Shown one piece after another: positions 1-8,558 of a stretch of DNA of 64,000 nucleotides (positions within the stretch are counted from its first letter, which is position 1; every line of letters begins with the position of its first letter). A program made the translations under genes and the position numbers. The notes beneath the pieces were generated by a model that searched no databases, was not told where the DNA came from, and worked only from the letters and a program-made list of their open reading frames with translations. The stretch is taken from contig NZ_JAFCMB010000021.1 in the NCBI RefSeq assembly GCF_018130145.1, forward strand, positions 1 to 64,000. The letters are read 5' to 3'. This DNA is from Bradyrhizobium sp. AUGA SZCCT0176. GTDB lineage: Bacteria; Pseudomonadota; Alphaproteobacteria; Rhizobiales; Xanthobacteraceae.

Positions 1-219
1 CGCACCGACAAATATTTCGGTTTCGCAGTCCCGACCGCGCTGCCCGATGTGCCCAGCGACATCCTCAATCCCGTCAATACCTGGAAGGACAAGGCCGAGT
101 TCGACAAGACCGCGCGTGCGCTGGTCGGCATGTTCCAGAAGAACTTTGCCAAGTTCGAAGCCCAGGTCGACGCCGACGTCCTCGCTGCTGCCCCTGAAGT
201 GAAGCTCGCGGCGGAGTGA
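1..219 (+). CDS. pckA: Phosphoenolpyruvate carboxykinase (ATP), C-terminal end
   Basis: The window opens inside a reading frame that supplies the last 72 residues of a protein and stops at 217-219. The text FGFAVPTALPDVP, the DKTARALVGMFQKNF helix and the tail ending in APEVKLAAE match the C-terminus of ATP-type PEP carboxykinase, which converts oxaloacetate and ATP to PEP, CO2 and ADP as the first step of gluconeogenesis. The nucleotide-binding and catalytic parts lie outside the window, so the call rests on the C-terminal signature alone. A stable hairpin follows the stop. Confidence 0.85.
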   Translation, partial: RTDKYFGFAVPTALPDVPSDILNPVNTWKDKAEFDKTARALVGMFQKNFAKFEAQVDADVLAAAPEVKLAAE

Positions 220-256
220 CCAACGGCATGACCGTCCCGTGTCGCTGGAAATAACC

Positions 257-286
257 GGCGCCTGTTTTGGGATCCAAACAGGCGCC
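257..286 (+). terminator. Hairpin downstream of pckA
   Basis: An 11-bp perfect stem (GGCGCCTGTTT at 257-267, AAACAGGCGCC at 276-286) with an 8-nt loop lies 38 bases after the pckA stop. No U-run follows, so it may be an mRNA 3'-end stabiliser rather than a strong intrinsic terminator. Confidence 0.55.
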
Positions 287-309
287 CACAAGAAACATCG
301 ACGGGGCAA

Positions 310-357
310 GGCTATTTGAAATAGTGGCTATTTGAAATAACGCCTATTTAAATAGCC
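310..357. repeat. Three tandem 16-bp palindromic units between convergent genes
   Basis: Units at 312-324 (CTATTTGAAATAG, perfect 6-1-6 dyad), 328-340 (CTATTTGAAATAA) and 344-355 (CTATTTAAATAG) repeat with an exact 16-base period. The first two share the 14-mer GGCTATTTGAAATA at 310-323 and 326-339. The array is AT-rich, unlike its surroundings, and sits between the 3' ends of pckA and the VanZ-like gene, so promoter control of either is unlikely. A protein-binding array or a decayed insertion remnant are both possible. Confidence 0.7.
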
Positions 358-378
358 GTAAAAACGAATCGAAATGCG

Positions 379-714
379 CTATTTGGCGTGGCCGATTTTG
401 CCCCTTAGCAGCATGACTGCCAATCGTCCGGCGCCAATCCCGCAGATGCCGCCCGCCACTTTCACGGCCGCATCAAGCAGACGGCCGTGGCGATCCGGCG
501 TCAGCAGTTGCAAGATCTCCAACGCCACTGCGCCTCCGACAACGATCGTGACAACAAAAACCACGCGGTTGGGGTAAGCGAGGGCAAGCGCAAGGCCCAG
601 CAAGGCGAAGGCCGCGAAATGCTCAATCAGGCCTTCGGCAAGCACGGGGCGGGCGTGGATCGGCGACAGCGTCGCGAAGGCGATGAATGCCAGCGCCAGC
701 CAGCCCACAATCAT
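379..714 (-). CDS. VanZ-like family membrane protein
   Basis: 111 residues with about three to four hydrophobic helices. It carries the VanZ-like pattern of small polar loops between helices (SPIHARPVLAEGLIEHFAAFALLGL, quoted here only by position: residues 17-41) and the segment LQLLTPDRHGRLLDAAVK before the last helix. VanZ-family proteins are small integral membrane proteins of unknown biochemical role, some linked to glycopeptide tolerance. It is convergent with pckA and divergent from the next gene. Function beyond the family is not inferable. The 287-nt gap upstream (715-1001) is AT-richer than its neighbours and shows no convincing gene. Confidence 0.65.
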   Translation of the reverse strand: MIVGWLALAFIAFATLSPIHARPVLAEGLIEHFAAFALLGLALALAYPNRVVFVVTIVVGGAVALEILQLLTPDRHGRLLDAAVKVAGGICGIGAGRLAVMLLRGKIGHAK

Positions 715-1001
715 GCATAATTTTTGAGTGGTCGAGATAATCTGATCCCGTCAATAATTGTTGAGAAAACCCTGGGCGTGGAGATCATCCAACCCGTCCA
801 GGCGCCGGTTGTGCGCGCCTCGTGCAATAATCACAGCAGCAATAAAAAAGCGAACCCAAGGCAAAACCAGGTCATGTACCGGAACTTACCCTCCAACAGC
901 GTCGAAGCAAGTCAATTGAACTTGAAGGCTAAACTCCCTCTTGTTGATCCGAAACCGCGCATTTGCGAGAGTCGCGTTTCTACCGGATTGGAGTGACGGC
1001 G

Positions 1002-1808
1002 ATGCCCTTGTGGACTTGCGAGCAATGCGGTGCCCAGTTTCCGGACAGCGTCGCGCCGCCGGCGGCGTGCCCGATTTGCGAGGACGAACGGCAGTACGTG
1101 AACTGGAAGGGCCAGCAATGGCTTTCGCGCGACGCACTGGCGGAGCGCCACAAGCTCGTCTGGCGCGATGATCTCGGTATTTCCGGGATCGCTCTCGATC
1201 CGGGCTTCGCGATCGGACAGCGCGCGCTGCTCATTCCCGAGCCCGACGGCTGCGTGATGTGGGATTGCGTGCCCCTGGCCACATCAGAGGCGGTGGACCA
1301 TGTCCGGTCGCTCGGCGGCCTGAAGGCGATTGCGGTTTCGCACCCGCATTATTACGGCGCGGTCGCCGACTGGAGCGAGGCCTTTGGCGGCGTTCCGATC
1401 TATCTGCATGGCGACGATCGCCAATGGGTCACGCGGCCGCACGCCGCGATCGTGCCGTGGACCGGCGACAGCCGCCAGATTTCCGATGACATCGTTCTCA
1501 TCCGCACCGGCGGTCATTTCGCCGGCGGCACGATCCTGCATTGGCGAGCGGGTGCGCAGGGGCGAGGCGCGCTGCTCACCGGTGATGTTGCCATGGTGGC
1601 GATGGACCGCCGTTCACTGAGCTTCATGTACAGCTTCCCGAACTACATCCCCTTGAATGCGAAATCAGTTCAAGGGGTCGCGCGCGCGGTCGCGCCGTTG
1701 GCTTTCGACCGCATCTATGGCGCGTGGTGGGGTAAGAACATCGAGGCGGGCGCAAAGGCCGCATTCGATGCTTCGGTCCGGCGCTATCTGGCCGCGATTG
1801 CGGATTAG
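1002..1808 (+). CDS. Metallo-beta-lactamase-fold protein with N-terminal zinc ribbon
   Basis: 268 residues from the ATG at 1002, which follows a GGAG ribosome site by 9 nt; an in-frame start at 963 would add 13 unlikely residues. The N-terminus has two CxxC knuckles (CEQCG and CPICED), a rubredoxin-like zinc ribbon. The rest has metallo-beta-lactamase-fold landmarks: a SHPHYYGAVADW segment where the HxHxDH motif normally lies, GGHFAGG, and a LLTGDVAMVAMD strand. The canonical DH pair of the metal site is absent (HPHYYG instead), so either the metal site is altered or the protein is not a standard hydrolase. Substrate unknown. Confidence 0.75.
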   Translation: MPLWTCEQCGAQFPDSVAPPAACPICEDERQYVNWKGQQWLSRDALAERHKLVWRDDLGISGIALDPGFAIGQRALLIPEPDGCVMWDCVPLATSEAVDHVRSLGGLKAIAVSHPHYYGAVADWSEAFGGVPIYLHGDDRQWVTRPHAAIVPWTGDSRQISDDIVLIRTGGHFAGGTILHWRAGAQGRGALLTGDVAMVAMDRRSLSFMYSFPNYIPLNAKSVQGVARAVAPLAFDRIYGAWWGKNIEAGAKAAFDASVRRYLAAIAD

Positions 1809-1844
1809 ACCGGCCGAGGGCAGGAACCAGCCGGCCTTCGAACC

Positions 1845-1872
1845 TTGCCACTCCAGATAGTATCGCTATATC
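1845..1872 (+). promoter_or_regulatory. Candidate sigma-70 promoter for htpG
   Basis: TTGCCA at 1845-1850 and TATATC at 1867-1872 are separated by 16 bases, about 40 bases before the htpG start codon. I do not see an RpoH-type or CIRCE element here. Judged by eye only. Confidence 0.4.
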
Positions 1873-1910
1873 AGGGCTTTCCCAACCACGCTTGATCTCG
1901 TGAGCCCCTG

Positions 1911-3776
1911 ATGACCACCAAGACTGCCCCCGAATCCCAGCCGTTCCAGGCCGAGGTCGCCGAACTCCTGCATCTGATGGTGCACTCGGTTTATTCGGAA
2001 ACCGATATTTTCCTGCGCGAACTGATTTCGAACGCGTCCGACGCCTGCGACAAGCTGCGCTATGAGGCGATCGCCGCACCCGAGCTGATCACCGATGGCG
2101 CGCCGCCCGCGATCCGCATCGTGCCGAACAAGACGGCGAACACGCTTGCCGTGGTCGACAGCGGCATCGGCATGGACCGGCAGGAATTGATCGACAATCT
2201 CGGCACCATCGCGCGCTCCGGCACCAAGTCGTTTCTGTCGCGCCTGACCGAGGCCAAGGACGGCGCCAACCTGATCGGTCAGTTCGGCGTCGGCTTCTAT
2301 GCCGCCTTCATGGTCGCCGAGCGCATCGTCGTCACCAGCCGCCGCGCCGGTTCGGATCAGGTCTGGACCTGGTCGTCATCGGGCGGCAGCGGATTTGAAA
2401 TCGCGCCCGCGGGCGAGGAGGATGCCGCGCGCATCACGCGCGGCACCGAGATCGTGCTGCATCTGAAAGAGAACGCGCAGAAATATCTCGAGACCTACGA
2501 GATCGAGCGCATCGTCCGGGCCTACTCCGACAACATCCAGTTTCCGATTGAGCTGGTGCCGGAGGAGGGCGAGCCGCGCCAGATCAATTCGGCCAGCGCG
2601 CTGTGGCAGCGGCCGAAATCGGAACTGACGCCTGACGATTACAAGGGCGCCTATCAATCGATCGCCGGCGCGTTCGACGAGCCCGCGATGACCTTGCATT
2701 ACCGCGCCGAGGGCCGCCAGTCCTATGCGGTGCTGCTGTTCGCACCGTCGACAAAACCGTTCGACCTGTTCGACCAGGCGCGCAAGGGCAAGGTGAAGCT
2801 CTATGTCCGCCGCGTCTTCATTGCCGACGATGCTGATTTATTGCCGGCTTATCTGCGCTTCATCCGCGGCGTGATCGACAGCGAGGATCTGCCGCTCAAT
2901 ATTTCCCGCGAGATGCTGCAGAACAATCCGCAGCTCGCGCAGATCCGCAAGGCCGTCACCAGCCGCGTCGTCACCGAGCTGGAAAATCTCGGCGACAAGG
3001 AGCCGGAGGCGTTCGCGAAAATCTGGGATTCGTTCGGGCCCGTAATCAAGGAAGGCATCTGGGAAGATTTCGAGCGGCGCGAAAAGCTGCTGGGCCTGTC
3101 GCGCTTCACCACGACATCGGGCGAGAAGCGTTCGCTCAAGCAGTACGTCGAAAACCTGAAACCGAACCAGACCGAGATCTATTATCTCACCGGCGACAGT
3201 ATCGAGCGGCTGAAGTCGAACCCAAAACTCGAATCCGCCACAGCCCGCGGCATCGAGGTATTGCTGCTGACCGATCCGGTCGATGCGTTCTGGACCTCGG
3301 CGCCGCTCGATTTCGGCGGCAAACCGCTGAAATCGTTGAGCCAGGGCGATATCGATTTCGCCCTGATCCCGCTGCTGGACGACAAGGCGGACGACAAAAA
3401 GGAAGAGAGCACCACGGACGAGGCCGCGACCATCGCCGTCATCAGGGACACGCTCGGGGAACGCGTCTCCGACGTGCGGGCTTCGCAGCGGCTGACGTCG
3501 AGCGCATCCTGCCTGGTGGCCGGCGGCGACGGCCGCGACCGCCAGCTCGAGCGGTTGCTGGCAATGCAGAACCAGGGCTCAGTGACCAAGCCGATCCTCG
3601 AGATCAATCTGCGCCATCCATTGGTGGCGGCGATAGCCGGGGCCAAGGACGCAGCCGCGGATCTGTCGTTCCTGCTGCTGGAGCAGGCCCAGATCCTCGA
3701 TGGCGAGTTGCCGGAGGACCCGGCGGCATTTGCGAGCAGGCTCAACCAGTTGGTGCTGCGGGGCGTCAAACTGTAG
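1911..3776 (+). CDS. htpG: Molecular chaperone HtpG (Hsp90)
   Basis: 621 residues, normal length for bacterial Hsp90, an ATP-dependent cytosolic chaperone dimer. The GHKL ATPase domain is intact: ELISNASDACDKLR with the Mg-binding Asn near residue 42, DSGIGMD, the lid region and GQFGVGFYAAFMVA. The middle domain with NISREMLQNN and the C-terminal dimerisation domain follow. It appears monocistronic, with a 73-nt gap to the downstream DUF3095 gene. Annotation is secure; nothing unusual was seen in the catalytic residues. Confidence 0.97.
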   Translation: MTTKTAPESQPFQAEVAELLHLMVHSVYSETDIFLRELISNASDACDKLRYEAIAAPELITDGAPPAIRIVPNKTANTLAVVDSGIGMDRQELIDNLGTIARSGTKSFLSRLTEAKDGANLIGQFGVGFYAAFMVAERIVVTSRRAGSDQVWTWSSSGGSGFEIAPAGEEDAARITRGTEIVLHLKENAQKYLETYEIERIVRAYSDNIQFPIELVPEEGEPRQINSASALWQRPKSELTPDDYKGAYQSIAGAFDEPAMTLHYRAEGRQSYAVLLFAPSTKPFDLFDQARKGKVKLYVRRVFIADDADLLPAYLRFIRGVIDSEDLPLNISREMLQNNPQLAQIRKAVTSRVVTELENLGDKEPEAFAKIWDSFGPVIKEGIWEDFERREKLLGLSRFTTTSGEKRSLKQYVENLKPNQTEIYYLTGDSIERLKSNPKLESATARGIEVLLLTDPVDAFWTSAPLDFGGKPLKSLSQGDIDFALIPLLDDKADDKKEESTTDEAATIAVIRDTLGERVSDVRASQRLTSSASCLVAGGDGRDRQLERLLAMQNQGSVTKPILEINLRHPLVAAIAGAKDAAADLSFLLLEQAQILDGELPEDPAAFASRLNQLVLRGVKL

Positions 3777-3849
3777 CAGGGGCGAACCCGAATATGGGTT
3801 AGGCCGTATCTGTTAGACAGCTTCGGAAAACGGGGTAACTTGCATCGCA

Positions 3850-5004
3850 ATGACCACGCCCGACGGCACCGACATCTTCTACGGCGGCATCCCGGTCTTT
3901 CGCGGCTTCACCAGCCTGATGGATCCGGCGCTGTATTCGCCGTTGCCGGATGATTGGACCGTCGGTGTCGCCGACATCGTGGAATCGACCAAGGCGATCG
4001 CCAACCAGCGCTACAAGGCGGTCAACATGGCGGGCGCCGCTGTCATCGCCGCCGTGACCAATGCGCTGGATGGACGCGAGTTTCCGTTTGTGTTCGGCGG
4101 CGATGGCGCGAGCTTTGCCGTGGCGCCCGCCGATCTCGGCCGCGCGCGCGAGGCGCTGGCGGCGACAGCGACCTGGGTCAGCGAAGGCCTTGATCTTTCG
4201 ATGCGGGTGGCGCTGGTGCCGGTGAAAGCAATCCGCGCGCAGGGCCTCGACATCAGAGTGGCGCGTTTCGGGCCGTCACCCAATCTATCATACGCGATGT
4301 TTTCCGGCGGCGGTCTCGGCTGGGCGGACGCGGCGATGAAGCGCGGCGAATTCGCGGTCCCCGCGGCGCCGGCGGGCGAGCAGCCGGATTTGTCCGGGCT
4401 GTCGTGCCGGTTCGAGGAAATTCCGTCCGCACGCGGTCTCATTCTTTCGGTGCTGGTGGTGCCAGCAAAGGGCGCCGATCCGCGCGCATTCCGCAAAGCG
4501 ATCGAAGACATCATCGATCTCGTCGAACGCAGCCCTGATGCCGGGCGGCCCGTGCCTTCAGGCGGCCCCGATATCCGCTTTCCCCCGGCGGGTATCGAAT
4601 ACGAGGCGCGTGCCGCGCGCGGCGGGTCGTTGTTGCGGCGGCGCGGTTCCGCGTTGGCCATCGCGCTGTGGGCCTATGTCGTGTTGCGCTTCGGCATCAA
4701 GGTCGGCAATTTCGTGCCGAAGACCTACATGCAGCAAGTGGTAGAGAATTCCGACTTCCGCAAATACGACGATGGATTGCGGATGATCCTCGATTGCACG
4801 CCGGAGCTCGAGCAGGCGCTGGCGCAACGGCTGGCAAAGGCGGCCTCAAACGGTGTCGTGCGCTATGGCTTGCACCGCCAGGACGCGGCGATGATGACCT
4901 GCTTCACGCCGTCGGTGATGCGCAGCGACCACGTTCACTTCATCGATGGCGCACGCGGCGGCTATGCCTCGGCGGCGACCGCGTTGAAGGCGATGGCGGC
5001 TTGA
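3850..5004 (+). CDS. DUF3095 family protein (nucleotide-cyclase-like)
   Basis: 384 residues. DDWTVGVADIVESTKAI near residues 35-51 and FVFGGDGASFAVAP near 78-91 echo the two metal-binding strands of class III nucleotidyl cyclases, each with acidic residues. The segment NLSYAMFSGGGLGWADA is typical of DUF3095. The C-terminal half has a hydrophobic stretch (ALWAYVVLRFGIKVG) and a predicted globular domain. The family is thought to be cyclase-related, but its activity is not established to my knowledge. It is convergent with the MATE gene, with stop codons about 30 bases apart. Confidence 0.75.
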   Translation: MTTPDGTDIFYGGIPVFRGFTSLMDPALYSPLPDDWTVGVADIVESTKAIANQRYKAVNMAGAAVIAAVTNALDGREFPFVFGGDGASFAVAPADLGRAREALAATATWVSEGLDLSMRVALVPVKAIRAQGLDIRVARFGPSPNLSYAMFSGGGLGWADAAMKRGEFAVPAAPAGEQPDLSGLSCRFEEIPSARGLILSVLVVPAKGADPRAFRKAIEDIIDLVERSPDAGRPVPSGGPDIRFPPAGIEYEARAARGGSLLRRRGSALAIALWAYVVLRFGIKVGNFVPKTYMQQVVENSDFRKYDDGLRMILDCTPELEQALAQRLAKAASNGVVRYGLHRQDAAMMTCFTPSVMRSDHVHFIDGARGGYASAATALKAMAA

Positions 5005-5036
5005 GCTTCTCGCCGCCACACAACGGGGCTGGATGC

Positions 5037-6419
5037 TCATTTGCCCCAGCGCGTGAAGCGAATGAACAGCATTGTAGAGAGGCCGTATACGACCATCGCG
5101 GCGCCGACGAGGGCGAACAAGGTCCAGGCCGGTGCGCCCGATGACGCCAGCCACCAGCCGCCGAGGCCGACCAGCAGCAGCCGGATGGTGCCGGCCATGA
5201 CCGGGCCGCCGACCTTGGCTGCGCCCTGCGAGGCGAAGTAGAGGGCGAGGCCGGTGCCGAAGAAGCCGAAGGCCGGGCCGGCCCAGGCAAAGTAGGAAGA
5301 GGCGGCAGCAGTCACGCCGGGATCGCTGGTAAACAGCGAGATCCAGAGCGTCGGCTTGATCGCGACGACGAGGCCGATAAGGCCGACGGTCAGGCCTGCC
5401 GCAGCGGCCGCGGTCCAGGCCACCCGGCGCGCCCGCGCCACAAGGCCAGCGCCAACAGCCATGCCGACCATCGGCACCGAGGCGATGCCGAACGCAAATG
5501 CAATCGGGACCAGCAGGAATTCCAGCCGCGAACCCATGCCGTAACCGGCCAGCGTCTCCGTGCCGAGGCCCGCCACGATTTTGGTGAAGATCAAAATCGT
5601 CAGGACGGTTTGCAGCGGCGCTAGGCAGGAGATCGCGCCGACTTTGAGGATGTCGACGAACATGTCGCGCTCGAACCTGAAGGCGGCGAAATTCAGCTTC
5701 AGCCGGCTCCGGCCGCTGGCGAGGTACCACGCCAGGAAAATCGCGCCCAGCGTGAAGGCGGTGAGCTGACCCGCGGCGACCCCGGGCATGCCAAGCTTCG
5801 GCAGGCCGAATAATCCAAGACCGAGGCCGCCGCCGACCACGACCTGAACGACGGCGACGACGATCAGCACGGCCGAGGGAGTGCGCATATCGCCGGTGCC
5901 GCGGACCACCGAGGCCAGTGTGTTGACCAGCCAGATCGAGATCGCGCCCGAGAACAGCACGTGGGAATATTGCATGGCCTGTTCGAGCACGCCGCCGCGT
6001 CCGCCAAGCAGCGAATAGAATTGCCGTCCGAACGCCAGCATCATCACGGTGAAGATCAGCCCGGCGCAGGTGCCGATCATGGCCGCATGCAGCGCCAGCG
6101 TCGCGGCGCGATCGCGGTTGCCGGCGCCGAGTGCGCGGCTGATGGCGGAGGACACACCGCCGCCCATCGCGCCCGCCGACATCATCTGCGTCAGCATCAC
6201 GAACGGAAACACCAGCGCGATCCCGGCCAGCGGCTCGGTGCCGAGCCGGCCGATATAGGAGGTCTCGGCGACCGCCACCAGCGCGGTGCCGACCATCGCG
6301 ATCGCATTGGGGAGCGCGAGCTTCAGCAGCGTCGGCAGGATCGGCGAGATCAACAGGCTATTGACCGGCGCGGTTGGTGCGGCCGCGGGGCGCAAATCAA
6401 GCGGGGCGTCGATCGTCAT
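5037..6419 (-). CDS. MATE family efflux transporter
   Basis: 460 residues with about twelve hydrophobic helices in two pseudo-symmetric halves, as in MATE (multidrug and toxic compound extrusion) antiporters. Diagnostic features are LALPNAIAMVGTALVAVAETSYIG at the N-terminus (residues 33-56), GAMGGGVSSAISRALGAG near 82-99, and the equivalent GMGSRLEFLLVPIAFAFG region in the second half. These transporters exchange organic cations or metabolites for Na+ or H+ across the inner membrane. The substrate cannot be predicted. A GNAT gene lies 91 bases upstream on the same strand. Confidence 0.9.
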   Translation of the reverse strand: MTIDAPLDLRPAAAPTAPVNSLLISPILPTLLKLALPNAIAMVGTALVAVAETSYIGRLGTEPLAGIALVFPFVMLTQMMSAGAMGGGVSSAISRALGAGNRDRAATLALHAAMIGTCAGLIFTVMMLAFGRQFYSLLGGRGGVLEQAMQYSHVLFSGAISIWLVNTLASVVRGTGDMRTPSAVLIVVAVVQVVVGGGLGLGLFGLPKLGMPGVAAGQLTAFTLGAIFLAWYLASGRSRLKLNFAAFRFERDMFVDILKVGAISCLAPLQTVLTILIFTKIVAGLGTETLAGYGMGSRLEFLLVPIAFAFGIASVPMVGMAVGAGLVARARRVAWTAAAAAGLTVGLIGLVVAIKPTLWISLFTSDPGVTAAASSYFAWAGPAFGFFGTGLALYFASQGAAKVGGPVMAGTIRLLLVGLGGWWLASSGAPAWTLFALVGAAMVVYGLSTMLFIRFTRWGK

Positions 6420-6510
6420 GCGTCACCGGTTCGTCGGCCAGAAGGCAATATATTATGGCCAACATATTATCGGCAGGCGCAAGCGCAAGCCACCCATCAC
6501 CGCGCAGGGG

Positions 6511-7062
6511 TCACCACGGCAGGCCGCATAGGTCGATGACGCCGTCGCGCGGGGCGCGGGTGAAGTCGAATACGAACGGCGCCATCGCCTCGAAACGAAT
6601 GCGTCCCTCCGGCTGCTCGGCATAGACCTCGCCAGTGAATTTGTGCCACCCGCGGGCCTCGTAGAAGGCGAAATTATGCGGCTCGCAGAACAGAAGAGCA
6701 AACTTGATCGCTTCGTGGTCGCGCATGGTCTGGACGGCGGCGCCGAGCGCGAGGCCGGCAAGCCCTCGTCCCCGGCAATCCTCGCGGGTCGCAACCCCGC
6801 CGATACCGCCGATATCGACCTTGCGCCCGTTCCAGGTGGCGGTACGGAAATAGACACCGACATGGCAGGCAAGGCCGGGTTTTGACGATTCGCTGGTAGA
6901 ATCCTGCGGCGCCTCGATCAGCACGCGCAAATCGGCGTGGGCCCATTTGACGTGGCCCCAGGACAGTTTCTCGACCACATGCTTCGGCCAGACCGCATGC
7001 ATCAGCGGTTCGACCCTCGGCCATGAAGCGTCCCCGTTCAGGACATCGATCTCGATACTCAT
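6511..7062 (-). CDS. GNAT family N-acetyltransferase
   Basis: 183 residues. The acetyl-CoA-binding motif A of the GNAT fold is present as GGVATREDCRGRGLAGLAL (residues 88-106), followed by FCEPHNFAFYEARGW, the usual motif B ending near residue 140. The N-terminal part (DASWPRVEPLMHAVWPKHV) and C-terminal IDLCGLPW are reminiscent of a group of rhizobial GNAT proteins distantly related to NodA, but the acceptor substrate is unknown. It is divergent from sodB, with 161 bases between the start codons. Confidence 0.8.
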   Translation of the reverse strand: MSIEIDVLNGDASWPRVEPLMHAVWPKHVVEKLSWGHVKWAHADLRVLIEAPQDSTSESSKPGLACHVGVYFRTATWNGRKVDIGGIGGVATREDCRGRGLAGLALGAAVQTMRDHEAIKFALLFCEPHNFAFYEARGWHKFTGEVYAEQPEGRIRFEAMAPFVFDFTRAPRDGVIDLCGLPW

Positions 7063-7223
7063 TTTTCACCCCGCAAAGCCGAATGTCCCGTCATACGCTG
7101 GACGCGGAGCATCGTTACCGAAGAAGCCGCCCGCTTTGTCAAATTGCGGTGTTTAAGCGCGATGGAACCTTCTATAAGGGTTCCCGTTACACCACGTCTC
7201 CCATCATTTTCGGACATCACCCC

Positions 7224-7823
7224 ATGACCTTCACGCTACCCGATCTTCCCTATGCCCATGACGCCCTTGCCCCCTATATGTCCAAGGAAACGCTGGAATT
7301 CCACCACGACAAGCATCACCAGGCTTACGTGACCAACGGAAACAACGCGATCAAGGGGACCGAATTCGAAGGCAAGTCCCTCGAGGAGATCGTCAAGGCC
7401 TCGTTCGGCAAGAACCCGGCCGTGTTCAACAATGCCGGCCAGCACTACAACCATCTGCATTTCTGGAACTGGATGAAGCCGAATGGCGGCAGCAGCAAGC
7501 TGCCCGGCCGTTTGGAAAAGAAGATCACCGAGGATCTCGGCGGGCTCGACAAGTTCAAGACCGACTTCGCCGCCGCCGGCGTCGGCCAGTTCGGCTCCGG
7601 CTGGTGCTGGTTGTCGGTCAAGAACGGCAAGCTCGAAATCTCCAAGACCGCGAACGGCGAGAGCCCGCTGGTTCATGGCGCAACCCCGATCCTCGGCTGC
7701 GACGTCTGGGAGCACTCCTACTACATCGACTATCGCAACCGCCGCCCGGACTATTTGAAGGCGTTCGTCGATAATCTCGTGAACTGGGAATATGTCGACC
7801 AGCTGTTCGGCAAGGCTTCCTGA
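7224..7823 (+). CDS. sodB: Superoxide dismutase (Fe/Mn type)
   Basis: 199 residues from the ATG at 7224; the longer in-frame opening from 7023 overlaps the divergent gene and has no family similarity. Metal ligands are visible: His in LEFHHDKHHQAYV, His in NHLHFWNW, and Asp and His in GCDVWEHSYYIDY. The enzyme dismutates superoxide to O2 and H2O2; the absence of a signal peptide indicates a cytosolic form. Whether Fe or Mn is preferred cannot be settled by eye. The upstream region holds GGAACC-N9-GGTTCC at 7164-7184, a possible but unproven operator. A strong terminator follows at 7925. Confidence 0.95.
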   Translation: MTFTLPDLPYAHDALAPYMSKETLEFHHDKHHQAYVTNGNNAIKGTEFEGKSLEEIVKASFGKNPAVFNNAGQHYNHLHFWNWMKPNGGSSKLPGRLEKKITEDLGGLDKFKTDFAAAGVGQFGSGWCWLSVKNGKLEISKTANGESPLVHGATPILGCDVWEHSYYIDYRNRRPDYLKAFVDNLVNWEYVDQLFGKAS

Positions 7824-7831
7824 TTGAGCCC

Positions 7832-7909
7832 GTCATTCCCCGATGCGCAATTGCGCATCGGGGAATCTCGAGATTCCGGGTTCGATGCTTTGCATCGCCC
7901 CGGAATGAC
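7832..7909. repeat. Dispersed palindromic repeat, family A copy 1
   Basis: Bounded by GTCATTCC and GGAATGAC inverted ends and containing the nested palindromes GATGCGCAATTGCGCATC and GGAATCTCGAGATTCC. Related copies lie at 17183-17301, 46410-46508 and 62757-62850. It sits between sodB and its terminator. Confidence 0.9.
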
Positions 7910-7924
7910 ATCGAACTATTTTCA

Positions 7925-7958
7925 GGGCGGCAGTGCAAAACTGCCGCCCTTATCTTTT
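7925..7958 (+). terminator. Intrinsic terminator after sodB
   Basis: Perfect 9-bp stem GGGCGGCAG (7925-7933) and CTGCCGCCC (7941-7949), followed by the U-rich tract TTATCTTTT. It lies 100 bases after the sodB stop, beyond repeat copy A1. Confidence 0.85.
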
Positions 7959-8044
7959 GCCTTCCCATGCCATCCTTGCGGGCGTCGCGGGCTTGCGGCA
8001 CAAGCGCTGTTGCCGGGTGATTTCGCGATGTGGAAAATGCTGCG

Positions 8045-8419
8045 ATGAGCTATTTGCTGGTCTTCGTCGGTGGCGGCCTTGGCGCGACGCTGCGCCATTT
8101 CATCAATCTCACCTGCGCCCGCTGCATCGGCACCGGATTTCCCTGGGGCACCTTCATCATCAACATCTCAGGGTCGACCGTGATGGGGCTGATCGCGGGC
8201 TATCTCGCCCTCAAGGGCGAGGCCTCGCAGCCGTGGCGGCTGTTCCTGATGACGGGCATACTCGGAGGCTACACCACGTTTTCCGCGTTCTCGCTCGATA
8301 CCGCCGTGCTCTATGAGCGGGGTGAGCTTGGCCTGGCGGCGGCTTACATTATCGGCTCGGTGGTGCTCTCGATTGCCGGCCTGTTTGCCGGCCTTGCGCT
8401 GGTGCGCCACCTGACCTGA
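8045..8419 (+). CDS. crcB: Fluoride efflux channel CrcB (Fluc)
   Basis: 124 residues with four hydrophobic helices. Hallmarks are GGGLGATLRHF at the N-terminus, NISGSTVMG in helix 2, and the GILGGYTTFSAFSLD break in helix 3 that lines the fluoride pore. Fluc proteins work as dual-topology dimers exporting F-. I chose the ATG at 8045; a GTG at 8030 would add five residues. No fluoride riboswitch is recognisable upstream. The paired permease genes follow 139 bases later. Confidence 0.93.
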   Translation: MSYLLVFVGGGLGATLRHFINLTCARCIGTGFPWGTFIINISGSTVMGLIAGYLALKGEASQPWRLFLMTGILGGYTTFSAFSLDTAVLYERGELGLAAAYIIGSVVLSIAGLFAGLALVRHLT

Positions 8420-8558
8420 AAAGCGCGTGACAGCCTTGCATGGCCATGCCTGAGAGGCGCATGGATGTTTCAGTTGTTCCGTTTGCGTGAGGCCCCGGCC
8501 GGGACTAAGCAGGGTTGGACTTTTCACCTGCCGATTCATTGCATTGTCAGAACCCCCA

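Noticed and set aside
310..357. Short CRISPR array
   Set aside because: Units of 13 bases with 3-base gaps and no spacer variety are incompatible with a CRISPR.
724..996. 90-codon open frame before the zinc-ribbon protein
   Set aside because: AT-rich with no codon bias and no recognisable domain; probably intergenic.
7959..8044. Fluoride riboswitch upstream of crcB
   Set aside because: None of the conserved fluoride aptamer segments (the GGCGAUGG-type start and the late UGAUGA-CUCC block) can be found between the sodB terminator and crcB.
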